From CAITWD01 sp963842065 (lineage in GTDB: Bacteria > Actinomycetota > Thermoleophilia > Miltoncostaeales > Miltoncostaeaceae): a DNA stretch of 64,000 nt. How positions within the stretch are numbered: position 1 is the stretch's first letter; each line of letters starts with the position of its first letter. Of this stretch, positions 43,214 through 51,964 are shown piece after piece. The stretch lies in NCBI GenBank assembly GCA_963842065.1, contig CAWJEW010000008.1, positions 248,001-312,000 on the forward strand, read 5' to 3'. Below the pieces are notes generated by a model. The model was not told the origin of the DNA and did no database searches. It was given only the letters and a program-made list of their open reading frames with translations. The position numbers and the translations under genes are program-made.

Positions 43214-44077
43214 CGCTGATCTCGGCGACGGGTCATGCGGTGACCGAGCACGAACGCCCGTGGCCCAACGCCCACAGTGGTCCTGGGACCGCCTCCAACT
43301 CGGAGGCGACCTCTGAGCACGTACGGGACCGCCCACAACAAGGCGGGCGTCGGCGGTCACGCGGGACCCGATCGAAGCGCTGCTCTGCGCCAGCCCAGCT
43401 GCCGTGGGCGGCCGAATCCACCTGTTGACGGGAGTGGGTTGACCCCATTTCCCCGCATGGGAGAGCGAAGACCCCTTGGAGATCGGCTCGAGTCGGGGCT
43501 CACGGGTACCGAGTGGGTCCAATCCGGGGTCCGCAGGCTCAACGCGCGCGCGGCAGCCCGGCCCGAACGCGCCTGGTCGAGCGGGATGCCCCCGGTGATT
43601 CCGGATTGGAAGGGTCGTGAGGAATGGCGCTGGCGGATGGAGCAGAGTGGGCGAGGCCCGGCACCCGCTCGACCCGGCGCAGGGAGCACCTGAATCTCGC
43701 GCCGACACCCCTCGGTTCCGCCAGCCGGTCGATCGGACGGCGTCGTGGCGGTGGGCCACGCGCGTCGAGAGCGGCCGCCGAGCGACTCGGTGGCAATCGG
43801 CTTCCGAGACGCACGGGAGCCTGCAACCGGTGATTTGCGATCGCGATCGGGCACCAGGAGTTGACGTGCGTCAGCGAGCTGTCCCGGCAGTGCGGGTGGA
43901 CTCCTGCGCCGGCTCGACCAGGGCCGCGTTAAGACACCTTGACAGCGGTCCGCTCGCCGGCGCACAATCGGCCTGGGAGCCGCGCTCGAGACCTCTCCGC
44001 ACCCGACCGCGAATTCATGCTGTCGGCCGCGTGCCCTGGTGCCTCGCCGCGATCAAGATCAGTCAAGGAGGACTGGT
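43214..44077. other. Gene-poor stretch before the secreted protein
   Basis: 864 bp. Besides copy D of the small W-rich ORF (43595-43693) I see no gene. The last 150 bp should hold the promoter of the secreted-protein gene at 44078, which has a strong ribosome binding site. Confidence 0.45.
43595..43693 (+). CDS. Copy D of the repeated small W-rich ORF (degenerate)
   Basis: 32 codons from GTG 43595: VIPDWKGREEWRWRMEQSGR, then a Pro/Ala-rich end. It aligns with the start of copy A (MIPNWNRLAEWLWRTDQLRR), with W-to-R and L-to-G changes. Probably a decayed copy. Confidence 0.35.
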   Translation: MIPDWKGREEWRWRMEQSGRGPAPARPGAGST

Positions 44078-45142
44078 ATGCGCTGGGTGCTCGTAGTGCC
44101 GTTGGTCGCCCTCGCGGGATTTGGGCTGTCCACGATGGATGGTTCGGCGACGCACGCAGTTGCTGGCGCCGTGGCGACGGCTCCGGCGACGAGTGTGAAC
44201 GCATCACTGTTGACGCAGACACGCGTACCACAACCGCCCGCAAAGGTTGGCTGCTATCGATACGCTGCTGCGGGTTGGGAGCGAGTCCCCTGTGACAGCA
44301 GTACGTTCATCCGAAAGCACTTCCCTCATCCCGAGGTGCTGTCAGGCATCGCCGGCGGCTCGGTTGTGCATTCCGGGCATCGCCAAACGGCAGCGCCGTT
44401 CACCGTGAGTGTCATCAGCGCCCAGCCCGTGGAGCAGCAAGCCGGATCCGAGTCCGACCGGGTGCACGGAGCGGGCGCGTACAGCCTCCAGGACAACGTC
44501 TTCTTCAAGGGCACGAACAAACACGAGGACGGTGTCCAGTTCACCGATCAGTCTGCCCCTGTCTTGGGAGTGGACCTCAACGGCGTCTGTGTGTGGCAGG
44601 TGGACATCAAGACGCAGAAATACGCGTCGACGTGCGGGTCGTCTCTCGGTGGACGCGTGGGGCTGGTCGAGGGGACTGTCGACGGCGGGCTGCTGACGGC
44701 GGCGGCCGTGGACTCCGGCGGCACCGTGACCGCCGTCGTCGTTGGCGACGCGTACGGGCTCGGCAATGGTGACCGGTGGAACAACAGCAGCGGCTCCATC
44801 CTCGGCTACGGCGGCGGGTCGGAGGCGGTATTCAGCCACACGGAGGAGGCTCTCGGCATCGAGGTCTCAAGTTGTCTGGACGACGACGGATTCATCGGGT
44901 ACTCCGTCTTCTGTACGGCGGGCAAGCTGAAGCCCCTGGCCTACGTCAGCTACTCGCCGGGTCCGAGCACGAGTAACTACAAGACACTCGAGACGAACAA
45001 CCTGAAACCTGTGATCGGCAGTCCGCCGGCGAAGCTACCGAAGCCGTTGGAGTACTTCTACGGCGGCGACACGGCGCAGATCAACTACACGGCGACGACG
45101 ACTGGACACTGCTGGACCGGGAAATTGCCGTACTGCGAGTAG
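44078..45142 (+). CDS. Secreted protein of unknown function
   Basis: 354 residues from ATG 44078; AAGGAGG at 44065-44071 fixes the start. Signal peptide: MRWVLVVPLVALAGFGLSTM. The mature part is polar, Gly/Ser/Thr rich, with paired Cys (VGCYRYAAAGWERVPCDSST; VCVWQVDIKTQKYASTCGSS; SCLDDDGFIGYSVFC; HCWTGKLPYC), pointing to disulfides. Beta-propeller-like or lectin-like strands are possible (GVQFTDQSAPVLGVDLNGVC). No family recognised. An IS21 element is inserted 13 bp after the stop. Confidence 0.8.
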   Translation: MRWVLVVPLVALAGFGLSTMDGSATHAVAGAVATAPATSVNASLLTQTRVPQPPAKVGCYRYAAAGWERVPCDSSTFIRKHFPHPEVLSGIAGGSVVHSGHRQTAAPFTVSVISAQPVEQQAGSESDRVHGAGAYSLQDNVFFKGTNKHEDGVQFTDQSAPVLGVDLNGVCVWQVDIKTQKYASTCGSSLGGRVGLVEGTVDGGLLTAAAVDSGGTVTAVVVGDAYGLGNGDRWNNSSGSILGYGGGSEAVFSHTEEALGIEVSSCLDDDGFIGYSVFCTAGKLKPLAYVSYSPGPSTSNYKTLETNNLKPVIGSPPAKLPKPLEYFYGGDTAQINYTATTTGHCWTGKLPYCE

Positions 45143-45205
45143 AGACAGTCGAGGCTGTCAACGATCGCCAGAATTCCCCAGATGCGATCGCGAAAATTCC
45201 CCACC

Positions 45206-45991
45206 CTAATCGGAGTGGTTGAGCCCGGCGCGCAGCGTGGCGAGTCGGGCGCGATGTCCGCGCATGCGGTAGCTATCACCGTCGATTTGCAGCACCGTCG
45301 CGTGGTGCAGGAGCCGGTCAAGGATCGCCGCTGCGACGGTCGTGTCTTCGAAGATCTCGCCCCAGCTGGCGATGCCGCGGTTGGTGGTCAGGATGATCGA
45401 GCCGTGCTCGTAGCGGCGGCTGATGACCTGGAACAGTTGACTCGCTGCGGCGCCCGGCATCGGGAGATAGCCCAGCTCGTCGATGATCAATAGCTGCGGG
45501 CCGTTCCAGAAGCGCATCGTGGTGTGCCAGCGGCCCTCGATCGCGGCCTTGGTGGTGCGGGCAACCAGGTCCGCTGCGGTGGTGTAGTAGACGCGGTAAC
45601 CCGCGTGAACGGCTTTCAGCCCGAGTGCGATCGCCAGCATCGTCTTGCCGACCCCAGGCGGCCCGATCGCCAATACGTTTGCTTTCTCCTCGAGAAAGCG
45701 CAATGTCGCGAGCTCGTCGACCAAGCGCCTGTCCACCGAGGGTTGGGCCGTGAAATCGAACTCTTCGAGGGTCTTGGTCGAGGGGAATCCGGCCAGCCTG
45801 AGCCGCCCGGCCAGGCGCCTTTGCTCGGTCGCGGTGACCTCGAGCTCGAGCAGGTCGTGTAAGAACTGGGTGTAGCCCGGTTTCTTTGCCTCGGCATGTT
45901 CGAGGGCGGCGGGCAGCTGCTCGGCTGCCGCAGTGAGTCTGAGGTAGGCGAGGTGGCTGCGCAGCTGCTGGTAGGTCGCGTGCGTATTCAC
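45206..45991 (-). CDS. istB: IS21 helper ATPase IstB
   Basis: 261 residues. DnaA/DnaC-like AAA+ ATPase that directs IstA to target DNA: Walker A in AIGPPGVGKTMLAIALGLKA, Walker B in QLLIIDELGYLPMPG, sensor region SIILTTNRGIASWGEIFEDT. The start overlaps the istA stop (ATGA, 45988-45991), the usual arrangement that couples translation. Confidence 0.97.
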   Translation of the reverse strand: MNTHATYQQLRSHLAYLRLTAAAEQLPAALEHAEAKKPGYTQFLHDLLELEVTATEQRRLAGRLRLAGFPSTKTLEEFDFTAQPSVDRRLVDELATLRFLEEKANVLAIGPPGVGKTMLAIALGLKAVHAGYRVYYTTAADLVARTTKAAIEGRWHTTMRFWNGPQLLIIDELGYLPMPGAAASQLFQVISRRYEHGSIILTTNRGIASWGEIFEDTTVAAAILDRLLHHATVLQIDGDSYRMRGHRARLATLRAGLNHSD

Positions 45992-47271
45992 CTGGCGACC
46001 CCGGCGATCCGCGCGTACTTCTCGAGATCAACGACGACCTCGCGGCCGTCGTTGTGGCCACGCAGGCGAGCGGCCTCGCTGAGCGCCTGGTCGCCCGGTG
46101 GCCGGTTCGGCTTTCGTCGGCACGGCAGGTCGGTCGTAAACGCGTCGAGAACGGCCCCTTCGAGCAGCTTTGCGTGCTCAACGCTTCGCACAAGCTGTCC
46201 GGCGCCGGCCGGGGCGCGGCGATGACGCGCCACACGCCGCCCCGCAGCGGAGAGGATCTCCAGGTGCAGCTCGCCCAATCGGGCCGTCACGGTCACGGTT
46301 TGTCCGACAAGGCCGGGCGCAACGCTGTAGCGGTTGCCCTCGAATGCGACCAGTGCCGAGCGGCCAACAACTCGCTCGACGGTCAGCTGCGCGGGGAACG
46401 CGGTGCCCGGCAGCCCGAGCAGTCCCTCAGCTTCGGCAAGTTCTGCGATCGTCGCCCCGTTGCGCGTGCGCCGATCGCTGACGCTCAGCGCCCACCGGTC
46501 AAGATCAGCTTGGGCTTGACCGATCCCACCAACCGGTGCGGTCCGCCACCACGACCGCGTCACGTATTGAATCGCTTTCTCGACGACGCCTTTTCGCTGC
46601 GGCCGCCTGGGCGGGCACACCCATACCTCGACGCCGTAGTGCTTGGCGGCCTGTGCGAACTGGGTCGTGATCCGGTCCGTGCCCGGGTAGACAACGCTCG
46701 CCATCCGATCCGTTCGCCACGCGCGGCTGGTGCCGCCGAGGCGACGCAGGACTCCGTCGATCGCCTCGATCAGGTGCGCGAAGGTCATCCCCTCGCTGAT
46801 CACCGCCCGGCATTTGCCCGAGTACGACAGCGCCCCGACCAACACGTAGGCCGGCGCACCCCAGGGGGTCTGGCTGAGCTCAAGCCAGTCGAACTGGATC
46901 TCCTCACCCGGTGTGTGGGCGAGCTCGATGGTGATGCCATGCCCGCCGGTGCGGCACGCCTCGCAGCGAGGCCGCAACCCGAGCAGTCGAACCTGGCGCA
47001 CGAACGTCACATAGGAGCGCTCAAACCCGAGACCCAGGACCTCCCGGTAGAGCACCGTCCCGTCGACATGGGCATCGTCGGCAAAGCGCGCCGTCAAATA
47101 CTCACGAAACGGTTCCACGCAGCTGGGCGCCGGCTCACGCGAGCCCGCGGGCTCACCCAGGTACTTGCGGATCGTCTTGCGGTCACGGCCGGTGTGTCTG
47201 GCGATCGCAGATACCGACCAGCCGCGCCGCGCCAACGCGTGGATCTCCACATCGTCCTCCTTTGTCAACAT
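45988..47271 (-). CDS. istA: IS21 transposase IstA
   Basis: 427 residues. N-terminal HTH (IHALARRGWSVSAIARHTGR, DRKTIRKYL), then an RNase H-like DDE core: FDWLELSQTPWGAPAYVLVG, SYSGKCRAVISEGMTFAHL, and the Glu in RRPQRKGVVEKAIQYVTRSW. The C-terminal part carries the Mu-type beta-barrel (GRSALVAFEGNRYSVAPGLV). Full length for the family. Confidence 0.97.
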   Translation of the reverse strand: MLTKEDDVEIHALARRGWSVSAIARHTGRDRKTIRKYLGEPAGSREPAPSCVEPFREYLTARFADDAHVDGTVLYREVLGLGFERSYVTFVRQVRLLGLRPRCEACRTGGHGITIELAHTPGEEIQFDWLELSQTPWGAPAYVLVGALSYSGKCRAVISEGMTFAHLIEAIDGVLRRLGGTSRAWRTDRMASVVYPGTDRITTQFAQAAKHYGVEVWVCPPRRPQRKGVVEKAIQYVTRSWWRTAPVGGIGQAQADLDRWALSVSDRRTRNGATIAELAEAEGLLGLPGTAFPAQLTVERVVGRSALVAFEGNRYSVAPGLVGQTVTVTARLGELHLEILSAAGRRVARHRRAPAGAGQLVRSVEHAKLLEGAVLDAFTTDLPCRRKPNRPPGDQALSEAARLRGHNDGREVVVDLEKYARIAGVAR

Positions 47272-47463
47272 CCCCAGTGCCCCTTCCAGGTCTCGCAGGC
47301 TTCGACACCCGCGACCCTGGAGGGGGCCCCAGACAGAGCCGCCCGCGGTAGCTTGCTGCGCTCGGGCCTACGGCCCGTCGCTCCCGCGAGCTACCGCGCC
47401 GGCGACATCAGGGGTGGGGAATTCTCACGGTCGGATGTGGGGACGATTCCACGATCGCCGACA

Positions 47464-47874
47464 GGGCCGGGTGCGGCGCCGAGTGGCGAACGGTTACGGT
47501 GGCTCTCGGGGCTCAGGACAACATCGTGCGTCGCACCCGCGGGCCCCGGGGCGAGCAGCCGCTCGTGGGCTTTGCGTGCCCGGTCTGCATGGGCACGCAA
47601 AGCGGGAATACCGTCCAGGCCCCCTGACGTTCGGAGTAGTAACCCAAGAGAGCTTCCGACATCACGGCGCGTGCGACAATCAACGCCAAGGCCGACGACA
47701 CGTCACGCGTTGCCACTCTCTCGACGCGCGGGGGAATGTGATGCGGTCGAGGATAGGGGCGCTTGGTACCGCGCTCTCCACGCGGTTCTGACGGGCAGTG
47801 GGGCACCGATCGCGCGCTCGCATCCGCGAAGTCCGGCAACACGCGCGAACGACGGATGCGAAGGGCGACTTGAG
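47464..47874. other. Gene-poor stretch right of the IS21 element
   Basis: 411 bp; frames give Arg/Gly-rich products only. It leads into tRNA-Glu repeat copy 4, so the region is probably old mobile DNA. Confidence 0.4.
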
Positions 47875-47990
47875 AATGCCCCGACCGGACTTCGACCCCG
47901 TGTTGCCGCCTTGAAAGGTCGACAGCAGACCCTTGATGAGCAGGGCTTTTTCGACCCTCCTGGTGGGCGGGACCAAACCGGGACCAATGC
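47875..47990. repeat. tRNA-Glu 3'-half repeat, copy 4
   Basis: TGCCCCGACCGGACTTCGAC and CCCGTGTTGCCGCCTTGAAA keep the anticodon arm (TTC anticodon, read in complement) with changes in the T-arm. CGGGACCAAACCGGGACC follows at 47969. The middle part (GATGAGCAGGGCTTTTTCGA) matches copies 1-3. Confidence 0.65.
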
Positions 47991-48089
47991 TCGTCAGCGA
48001 CGCGACTTCGTCGGACAACTGTCCCTGTCCGATCCCGTCGCTAAGTCTCGGGCGGCGTCGACTAGTCCGGGGCTCGGTGACGACCTCAT

Positions 48090-48109
48090 AATGCAACTAG
48101 AGTTGCATT
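48090..48109. promoter_or_regulatory. TetR operator 1, GCAAC-N4-GTTGC in a 20-bp palindrome
   Basis: AATGCAACTAGAGTTGCATT is a perfect palindrome, about 60 bp upstream of the SRPBCC-TetR-DUF4260 operon. The core GCAAC-N4-GTTGC is repeated at 48133-48148, centres 41 bp apart (about four helical turns). Binding by the operon's TetR regulator is a strong inference. Confidence 0.7.
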
Positions 48110-48132
48110 GGCACGGGCGACTCTGTAGCCTG

Positions 48133-48148
48133 CGCAACAACAGTTGCG
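48133..48148. promoter_or_regulatory. TetR operator 2, CGCAAC-AACA-GTTGCG
   Basis: Second perfect copy of GCAAC-N4-GTTGC, 22 bp before the first start codon of the operon, placed to block transcription start or elongation. Confidence 0.7.
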
Positions 48149-48170
48149 TTAAGAGCAGGCGGGGCGCCCG

Positions 48171-48644
48171 ATGGATTCATCCGCAGTATCGGTCAGGACT
48201 GGCGTTATTGTGGTCGACCTCGAGGCGCGCAGCCGCATCGCCGGCTCGGCAGAGCGCGCGTGGGAGGTGCTCTCCGATACGGGTGCCTACAACGTCTGGA
48301 ATCCCTTCGTGACCAGATTCGACGGCGAGCTGCGGGAGGGCGCGCGGGTCGATGTCGAGTTGTCGGTGCCCGGGCGCCGCCCGCAGCGAATGCGGCCTCG
48401 GATCGTCGAATTCAGACCAGGCGTGTCGTTCGCATGGCGGGGATCCTTCGGCCTGCGCGGGATCTTCGACGGTCACCACCGCTTCGAGATCCGGCCCGCA
48501 GGTGATGGCGAGTGCGAGTTCATCCAGTCGGAGCGGCTGTCGGGGATCCTGGTGCCGGCGTTCAAAGGAATGCTGACCGACCCGACCCGAGAGGCCTTCG
48601 CAGCTTTCAACGACGCCTTCGCACGGCGGGTGGAGCGTGGCTGA
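48171..48644 (+). CDS. SRPBCC family protein (polyketide-cyclase-like fold)
   Basis: 157 residues from ATG 48171. VVDLEARSRIAGSAERAWEV, DTGAYNVWNPFVTRFDGELR, MRPRIVEFRPGVSFAWRGSF and FEIRPAGDGECEFIQSERLS show the START-like fold of the SRPBCC superfamily (YndB/CoxG-like). Ligand unknown. First gene of an operon; its 3' end overlaps the TetR gene by 8 bp. Confidence 0.9.
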   Translation: MDSSAVSVRTGVIVVDLEARSRIAGSAERAWEVLSDTGAYNVWNPFVTRFDGELREGARVDVELSVPGRRPQRMRPRIVEFRPGVSFAWRGSFGLRGIFDGHHRFEIRPAGDGECEFIQSERLSGILVPAFKGMLTDPTREAFAAFNDAFARRVERG

Positions 48645-49251
48645 TGCGCCGAAGCCCAGGCACAGCCGCGGGCCGAAGGTCGCCAACCGGATCCTGCGCG
48701 CGACGGTGGCGATGCTGGCTGACACGGGCTACGGCTTCTCGGTCGATGAGGTTGCCGAGCGTGCCGGCGTCCACAAGACAACGATCTACCGCAGGTGGAA
48801 GTCCAAGCCCGTGCTCGTCGCGGCGGCCATGGAGGCGGTCGCCGACACCGAGATCGTCGTCCCCGACGATCTCGGTCCGCTTGCGGCCCTCGACTCCCTT
48901 GCGGTGATGGTCGCGACATCCCTCCGCGCCGCAAGCTCGCTTGCCGCGCTACGGGCGCTGGTGTCGGCGGCCGGTGAGGACCCCGACCTGCTGCCCGTTG
49001 CACGCGAGTTCTTTGCGGCAAGGTATCGGGTCGCTACGACGCTGATTGAAGCCGCCCGAGATGCGGGTGTGATCAGGGCTGATGTCGATCCGACACTCGT
49101 GTGGGAAGCAATGGTCAACCCACTGCACCTTCGCGCAATTACTGGCGCTCCGGCCGACGATGAGACCGCCCGGGCGCTCGTGCGCTTGGTGCTCGGCGGG
49201 TGCACGGCGCACTCCGGGCCCACCGATGATCAGGGCGTCGTCACACCATGA
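48637..49251 (+). CDS. TetR-family transcriptional regulator
   Basis: 204 residues from GTG 48637. HTH region: RILRATVAMLADTGYGFSVD, EVAERAGVHKTTIYRRWKSK; C-terminal TetR_C domain with FFAARYRVATTLIEAARDAG and LHLRAITGAPADDETARALV. The twin GCAAC-N4-GTTGC dyads upstream of the operon are its probable sites, implying autorepression. Confidence 0.95.
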   Translation: MADAPKPRHSRGPKVANRILRATVAMLADTGYGFSVDEVAERAGVHKTTIYRRWKSKPVLVAAAMEAVADTEIVVPDDLGPLAALDSLAVMVATSLRAASSLAALRALVSAAGEDPDLLPVAREFFAARYRVATTLIEAARDAGVIRADVDPTLVWEAMVNPLHLRAITGAPADDETARALVRLVLGGCTAHSGPTDDQGVVTP

Positions 49252-49637
49252 CCGATCGAATCCGTCCTTTCGCGCTGGTGCTCGCATTCGTTCTCGTGGC
49301 GGGTGCGATCGTCATGGCATGGCGGACCGGCGCGGGCGTGCTGCCTATCATCCTGGGTGTCGCGGGACCTGACATGTCGTTTCTGGCCGCGATAGGAGCG
49401 CCGCACGAGCGCGGTCGTCTTCCGCGGCGCGCCGTCACCCCGTACAACGTCGCCCACCACCCCGTGGGGCCCGCGCTGGTGCTTGTCGCGGGGTTGGGAC
49501 TCCAGAGCGCATGGCTGACGGTGTTGGGAGTCGCGTGGATGAGCCACTTGGCCTGGGACCGGGGATTCGGATATGGCCTTCGCTCCCGGGACGGCCGGAT
49601 CACCGACGGGATTCTTCTCCCAGGCACGCCGTTGTGA
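49248..49637 (+). CDS. DUF4260 family membrane protein
   Basis: 129 residues, start overlapping the TetR stop (ATGA, 49248-49251). Three or four membrane helices and the DUF4260 hallmarks: GVAGPDMSFLAAIGAPHERG, TPYNVAHHPVGPALVLVAGL, AWMSHLAWDRGFGYGLR. Function unknown; in this operon it may share a ligand or stress role with the SRPBCC protein. Confidence 0.92.
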   Translation: MTDRIRPFALVLAFVLVAGAIVMAWRTGAGVLPIILGVAGPDMSFLAAIGAPHERGRLPRRAVTPYNVAHHPVGPALVLVAGLGLQSAWLTVLGVAWMSHLAWDRGFGYGLRSRDGRITDGILLPGTPL

Positions 49638-49741
49638 GGTCCCGGCAACTCGCACAAACGGCGTGCGGCCAGGGTGACGTTGTCGTCCCCAAGGCAAAAG
49701 TTGGGCAAGAGTCAGTCTGCGTCCCACTGCCCAGAGACACC
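49638..49741. other. Spacer between the DUF4260 gene and the tRNA-fMet scars
   Basis: No gene seen; it ends at the hairpin terminator at 49742. Confidence 0.3.
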
Positions 49742-49766
49742 AAAGCCCTGCGATATGCAGGGCTTT
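49742..49766 (-). terminator. Terminator following tRNA-fMet remnant 1
   Basis: AAAGCCCTGC and GCAGGGCTTT pair perfectly around GATAT. On the minus strand it lies 7 bp after the tRNA 3' end, the normal position of a rho-independent tRNA terminator. Confidence 0.75.
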
Positions 49767-49773
49767 AGGTAGC

Positions 49774-49814
49774 AGCGGGGGCAGGATTCGAACCTGCGAC
49801 CTTCGGGTTATGAG
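49774..49814 (-). pseudogene. tRNA-fMet 3' half, remnant 1
   Basis: In complement: anticodon loop CTCATAA (CAT), CCCGAAGGTCGCAGG, T-loop TTCGAAT and CCTGCCCCCGCT. It stops at the anticodon loop, and unrelated DNA follows (from 49815), so the gene is not functional. The following 110 bp resemble those after remnant 2. Confidence 0.75.
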
Positions 49815-50072
49815 ACGTGCCGATCTGGGTTATCTGGGGCCAGAACCGCGTGGTTAGGCCCTTTCAGATCGGAGGAGATCACGCCAGGTCAGCTCAGGTG
49901 GCGAAACGTCTGGCAAAAGTCGTGTCCGATGGTGGGTCTCAGGAGAGCTTTGATCGGCCGCGCTTGCTCATCTCCGCCCGCTGTTCGGTAGTCGGCGCTC
50001 TCCATTTCTTCACCGTACGCCGTCGGCGCAACCTGCCACCCTCGCATGTTGATGGCTCGGCGAGCTCCTGAA
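49815..50072. repeat. Att-flanking repeat next to tRNA-fMet remnant 1
   Basis: The first 110 bp (GGGGCCAGAACCGC, GAGATCACGCC, GGCAAAAGTCG in order) align with 50876-50985; a shorter, weaker copy starts near 51853. This is what remains beside the att site after integration. The rest holds no gene. Confidence 0.5.
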
Positions 50073-50222
50073 TCAGGTCAGCAGGCCGCAAACGCGCTCC
50101 CACCGCGCCTCGTCCATCACGTCGATGAACCGCTCGCGGAGATCGGCCAGATCTCCGGGGCAGACCACGTCAAGCCAGAAATCATCTGGGCGAGTCTCGA
50201 TGCCAGAGTGCATGTCGAACAT
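50073..50222 (-). CDS. Small hypothetical protein
   Basis: 49 residues from ATG 50222, preceded by AAGGAGGAG. FDMHSGIETRPDDFWLDVVC and DLADLRERFIDVMDEARWER give an acidic, helix-forming protein with good codon structure. It lies between two tRNA-fMet scars, so it may be cargo or an accessory gene of a past element. Family not recognised. Confidence 0.5.
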   Translation of the reverse strand: MFDMHSGIETRPDDFWLDVVCPGDLADLRERFIDVMDEARWERVCGLLT

Positions 50223-50804
50223 CGCTCCTCCTTCGCCTTCGGTGGGGCCCACGTGAATCCCCGCGGACCTGACCTATGAGCGTAGTGCATCCATATGCAT
50301 TTCGCCCTTAGTCCCGACTTGCCCGCCAGTTCGTGCAGGGGGTCCACCCAGGTGGCCGAGGATCAGGCCAAAGCTGCGTCCTCGGCACGTGGTGCGCGTT
50401 GTGCCGGCGCCCGCCAAGCGGCCGCCTGAAGGCGGCCGCCGTCGTGTGTCGCACCCGGTTCACCGCGATATCGTTGACACCACGGACCAAGCGCGGCCCG
50501 TTCCACGATGAGGAGCTTTGGTGAGCCTGCGATCGCGGCTCGATCGAAGCGCCCCGAGCGACGCCCTGATTGAACCAGCCCCTGGCGTTGTCCGTAGCTG
50601 GTATGTGGGGCACATGACGCGTGAGCGCAGATTGTTCGTGTGGCGAGCGCATATCATCAGACCCCACCAACCGGACCCAGCCTGCGTTGCGACGACGCGA
50701 CTCACCCTCAAGAAGGACCTTCCAATGTCTCCGACTCTGAGTGGTACCCACTGACGGTACCCAGGGGTCACCGGGCTCCGGGCGCGGCGTGACGCCGACA
50801 AGAA
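50223..50804. other. Gene-poor stretch between tRNA-fMet scars
   Basis: 582 bp without a convincing gene. GGCGGCCGCCTGAAGGCGGCCGCC-type inverted sequence near 50407-50443 (GCGGCCGCCTGAAGGCGGCC) is a strong hairpin, perhaps a terminator. Confidence 0.4.
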
Positions 50805-50826
50805 AAGCCCCGCGTTAGCGGGGCTT
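50805..50826 (-). terminator. Terminator following tRNA-fMet remnant 2
   Basis: AAGCCCCGC and GCGGGGCTT around GTTA, followed on the minus strand by TTTTCT. It lies 8 bp after the tRNA 3' end. Confidence 0.8.
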
Positions 50827-50834
50827 CTGTGAAT

Positions 50835-50875
50835 AGCGGGGGCAGGATTCGAACCTGCGACCTGCGGGTTATGAG
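50835..50875 (-). pseudogene. tRNA-fMet 3' half, remnant 2
   Basis: Nearly identical to remnant 1 (CCTGCGGGTT in place of CCTTCGGGTT), again cut at the anticodon loop. A matching piece, TTATGAGCCCGAG, is found at 51071-51083, as if a 190-bp insert had split a tRNA copy at this point. Confidence 0.7.
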
Positions 50876-51110
50876 ACGCCTGGATCTAGCACAGCCGGGG
50901 CCAGAACCGCCTGTTTCGGGTGTTTCCGATCTGCCGAGATCACGCCACGTCGGTTCAGGTAGCCAAAATTTGGGCAAAAGTCGCAAGGTCCAATGTGCTT
51001 CAGCTAGACGCGGGCGACGCACTACGTGCGCGCGCTTCGGCTCGGACTGACCGCCCCGCGTCGTTCTGTCTTATGAGCCCGAGAGCGAGCATCGCCGTGC
51101 CCGTGGGCTA
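50876..51110. repeat. Att-flanking repeat next to tRNA-fMet remnant 2
   Basis: Starts with a copy of the 110-bp sequence found at 49815. At 51073-51090 it holds ATGAGCCCGAGAGCGAGC, exactly repeated at 52001-52018. No gene. Confidence 0.5.
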
Positions 51111-51755
51111 CTACGACCCTTGTGCTGCGGCACTCGGCGCGGCGGATGATCGCCACTCGCGGCGCAGCATGATCGCGGTGACGACGGTCACCCACACCAA
51201 CAAACCGATGGCCGCAATGGGCAATGCCGGCGGGATGAGACAGACGATCGCCAGCACGATCGCAACCCACCCCAGCCATCGTGGGAAGGCACCCGTCCAG
51301 GCGATGGCGATCCCGTACCCGGCGAGGAAGGCGGCGGCACCGACCAACACGCCAATGAACACGTCGTTGCTGAGCACGTTGAGCGCCTGCTCGGCGGTCG
51401 GGCTGATCACCGTCGGAACGTCGGTGAGGGCGAAGGTCGCCCCGACCGCCACCGCGATACCGCCCGCTAGGACAACAGCTCCACCGAATCCGACGGCGCT
51501 CGGTCCGAGGGAATTCGCACGCTCCTGCAGGTGTGCGCTGAGCACCGCAGCAAAGAACAGGGCGAATAGAGCGCCTAAGGCAAACAGGACGTTGCTCGCG
51601 TTCTGCGCTGTTTGATGGTCGGCGTAGAACGTGACGACGCTCGCGGCCGACGCATTCGAGTTGGGGGTGTTTCCACCAACGAGAGCCGCTGCCAGCAGGA
51701 GTCCGGCGAACACCAGGCCGGTCAGGGGGGCAAGGCTGACGAGAGCACGCCGCAC
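51111..51755 (-). CDS. Six-helix membrane protein (DUF4386-like)
   Basis: 214 residues from GTG 51755. Membrane segments at about 7-27, 57-75, 85-107, 130-150, 158-180 and 183-200. Start: RRALVSLAPLTGLVFAGLLL, then ASAASVVTFYADHQTAQNAS. The first 70 residues are paralogous to the truncated gene at 58665. Function unknown. It is flanked by the 18-bp direct repeats 51073-51090 and 52001-52018 and may be element cargo. Confidence 0.75.
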   Translation of the reverse strand: MRRALVSLAPLTGLVFAGLLLAAALVGGNTPNSNASAASVVTFYADHQTAQNASNVLFALGALFALFFAAVLSAHLQERANSLGPSAVGFGGAVVLAGGIAVAVGATFALTDVPTVISPTAEQALNVLSNDVFIGVLVGAAAFLAGYGIAIAWTGAFPRWLGWVAIVLAIVCLIPPALPIAAIGLLVWVTVVTAIMLRREWRSSAAPSAAAQGS

Positions 51756-51964
51756 TTCGAAGACGCTTTCATCGGGGGTCGAACTGTTTGGCGCTTATTT
51801 AGATCAGCCTGGGGAGAGTGTCAACCAGGCAGCAGGACTCGCCGAGTTCACGAGACGTCCCGATCTGGGTCTTCCCAGGCCAGACCGGCTTGGTTGCGGC
51901 AAACGTTTGGCGCGCGGGCGGGAGCGCACGAAAGAAAGGGCCACGTCTGCGGCCCGTTATGAAT
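51756..51964. repeat. Third, degenerate att-flanking copy
   Basis: GAGACGTCCCGATCTGGGTC at about 51851 matches GAGACGTGCCGATCTGGGTT at 49813; the similarity ends after 40 bp. No gene. Confidence 0.4.

Larger units (their letters stand above)
45156..47463 (-). mobile_element. IS21-family insertion sequence
   Basis: About 2.3 kb with istA and istB on the minus strand. The ends are imperfect inverted repeats: TGTCAACGATCGCC at 45156 faces, in complement, TGTCGGCGATCGTGG at 47463, and both continue with two spaced CCCCA/AATTCCCCACCC blocks, the multiple terminal repeats typical of IS21. Both genes are open, so the element may be active. No clear target duplication is visible at the assumed ends, so they may be a few bases off. 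Confidence 0.85.

Noticed and set aside
45156..47463. Target-site duplication of the IS21 element
   Set aside because: Bases next to the assumed ends (GAGGC and GGGCC) do not match; the ends may be misplaced, so no duplication is claimed.
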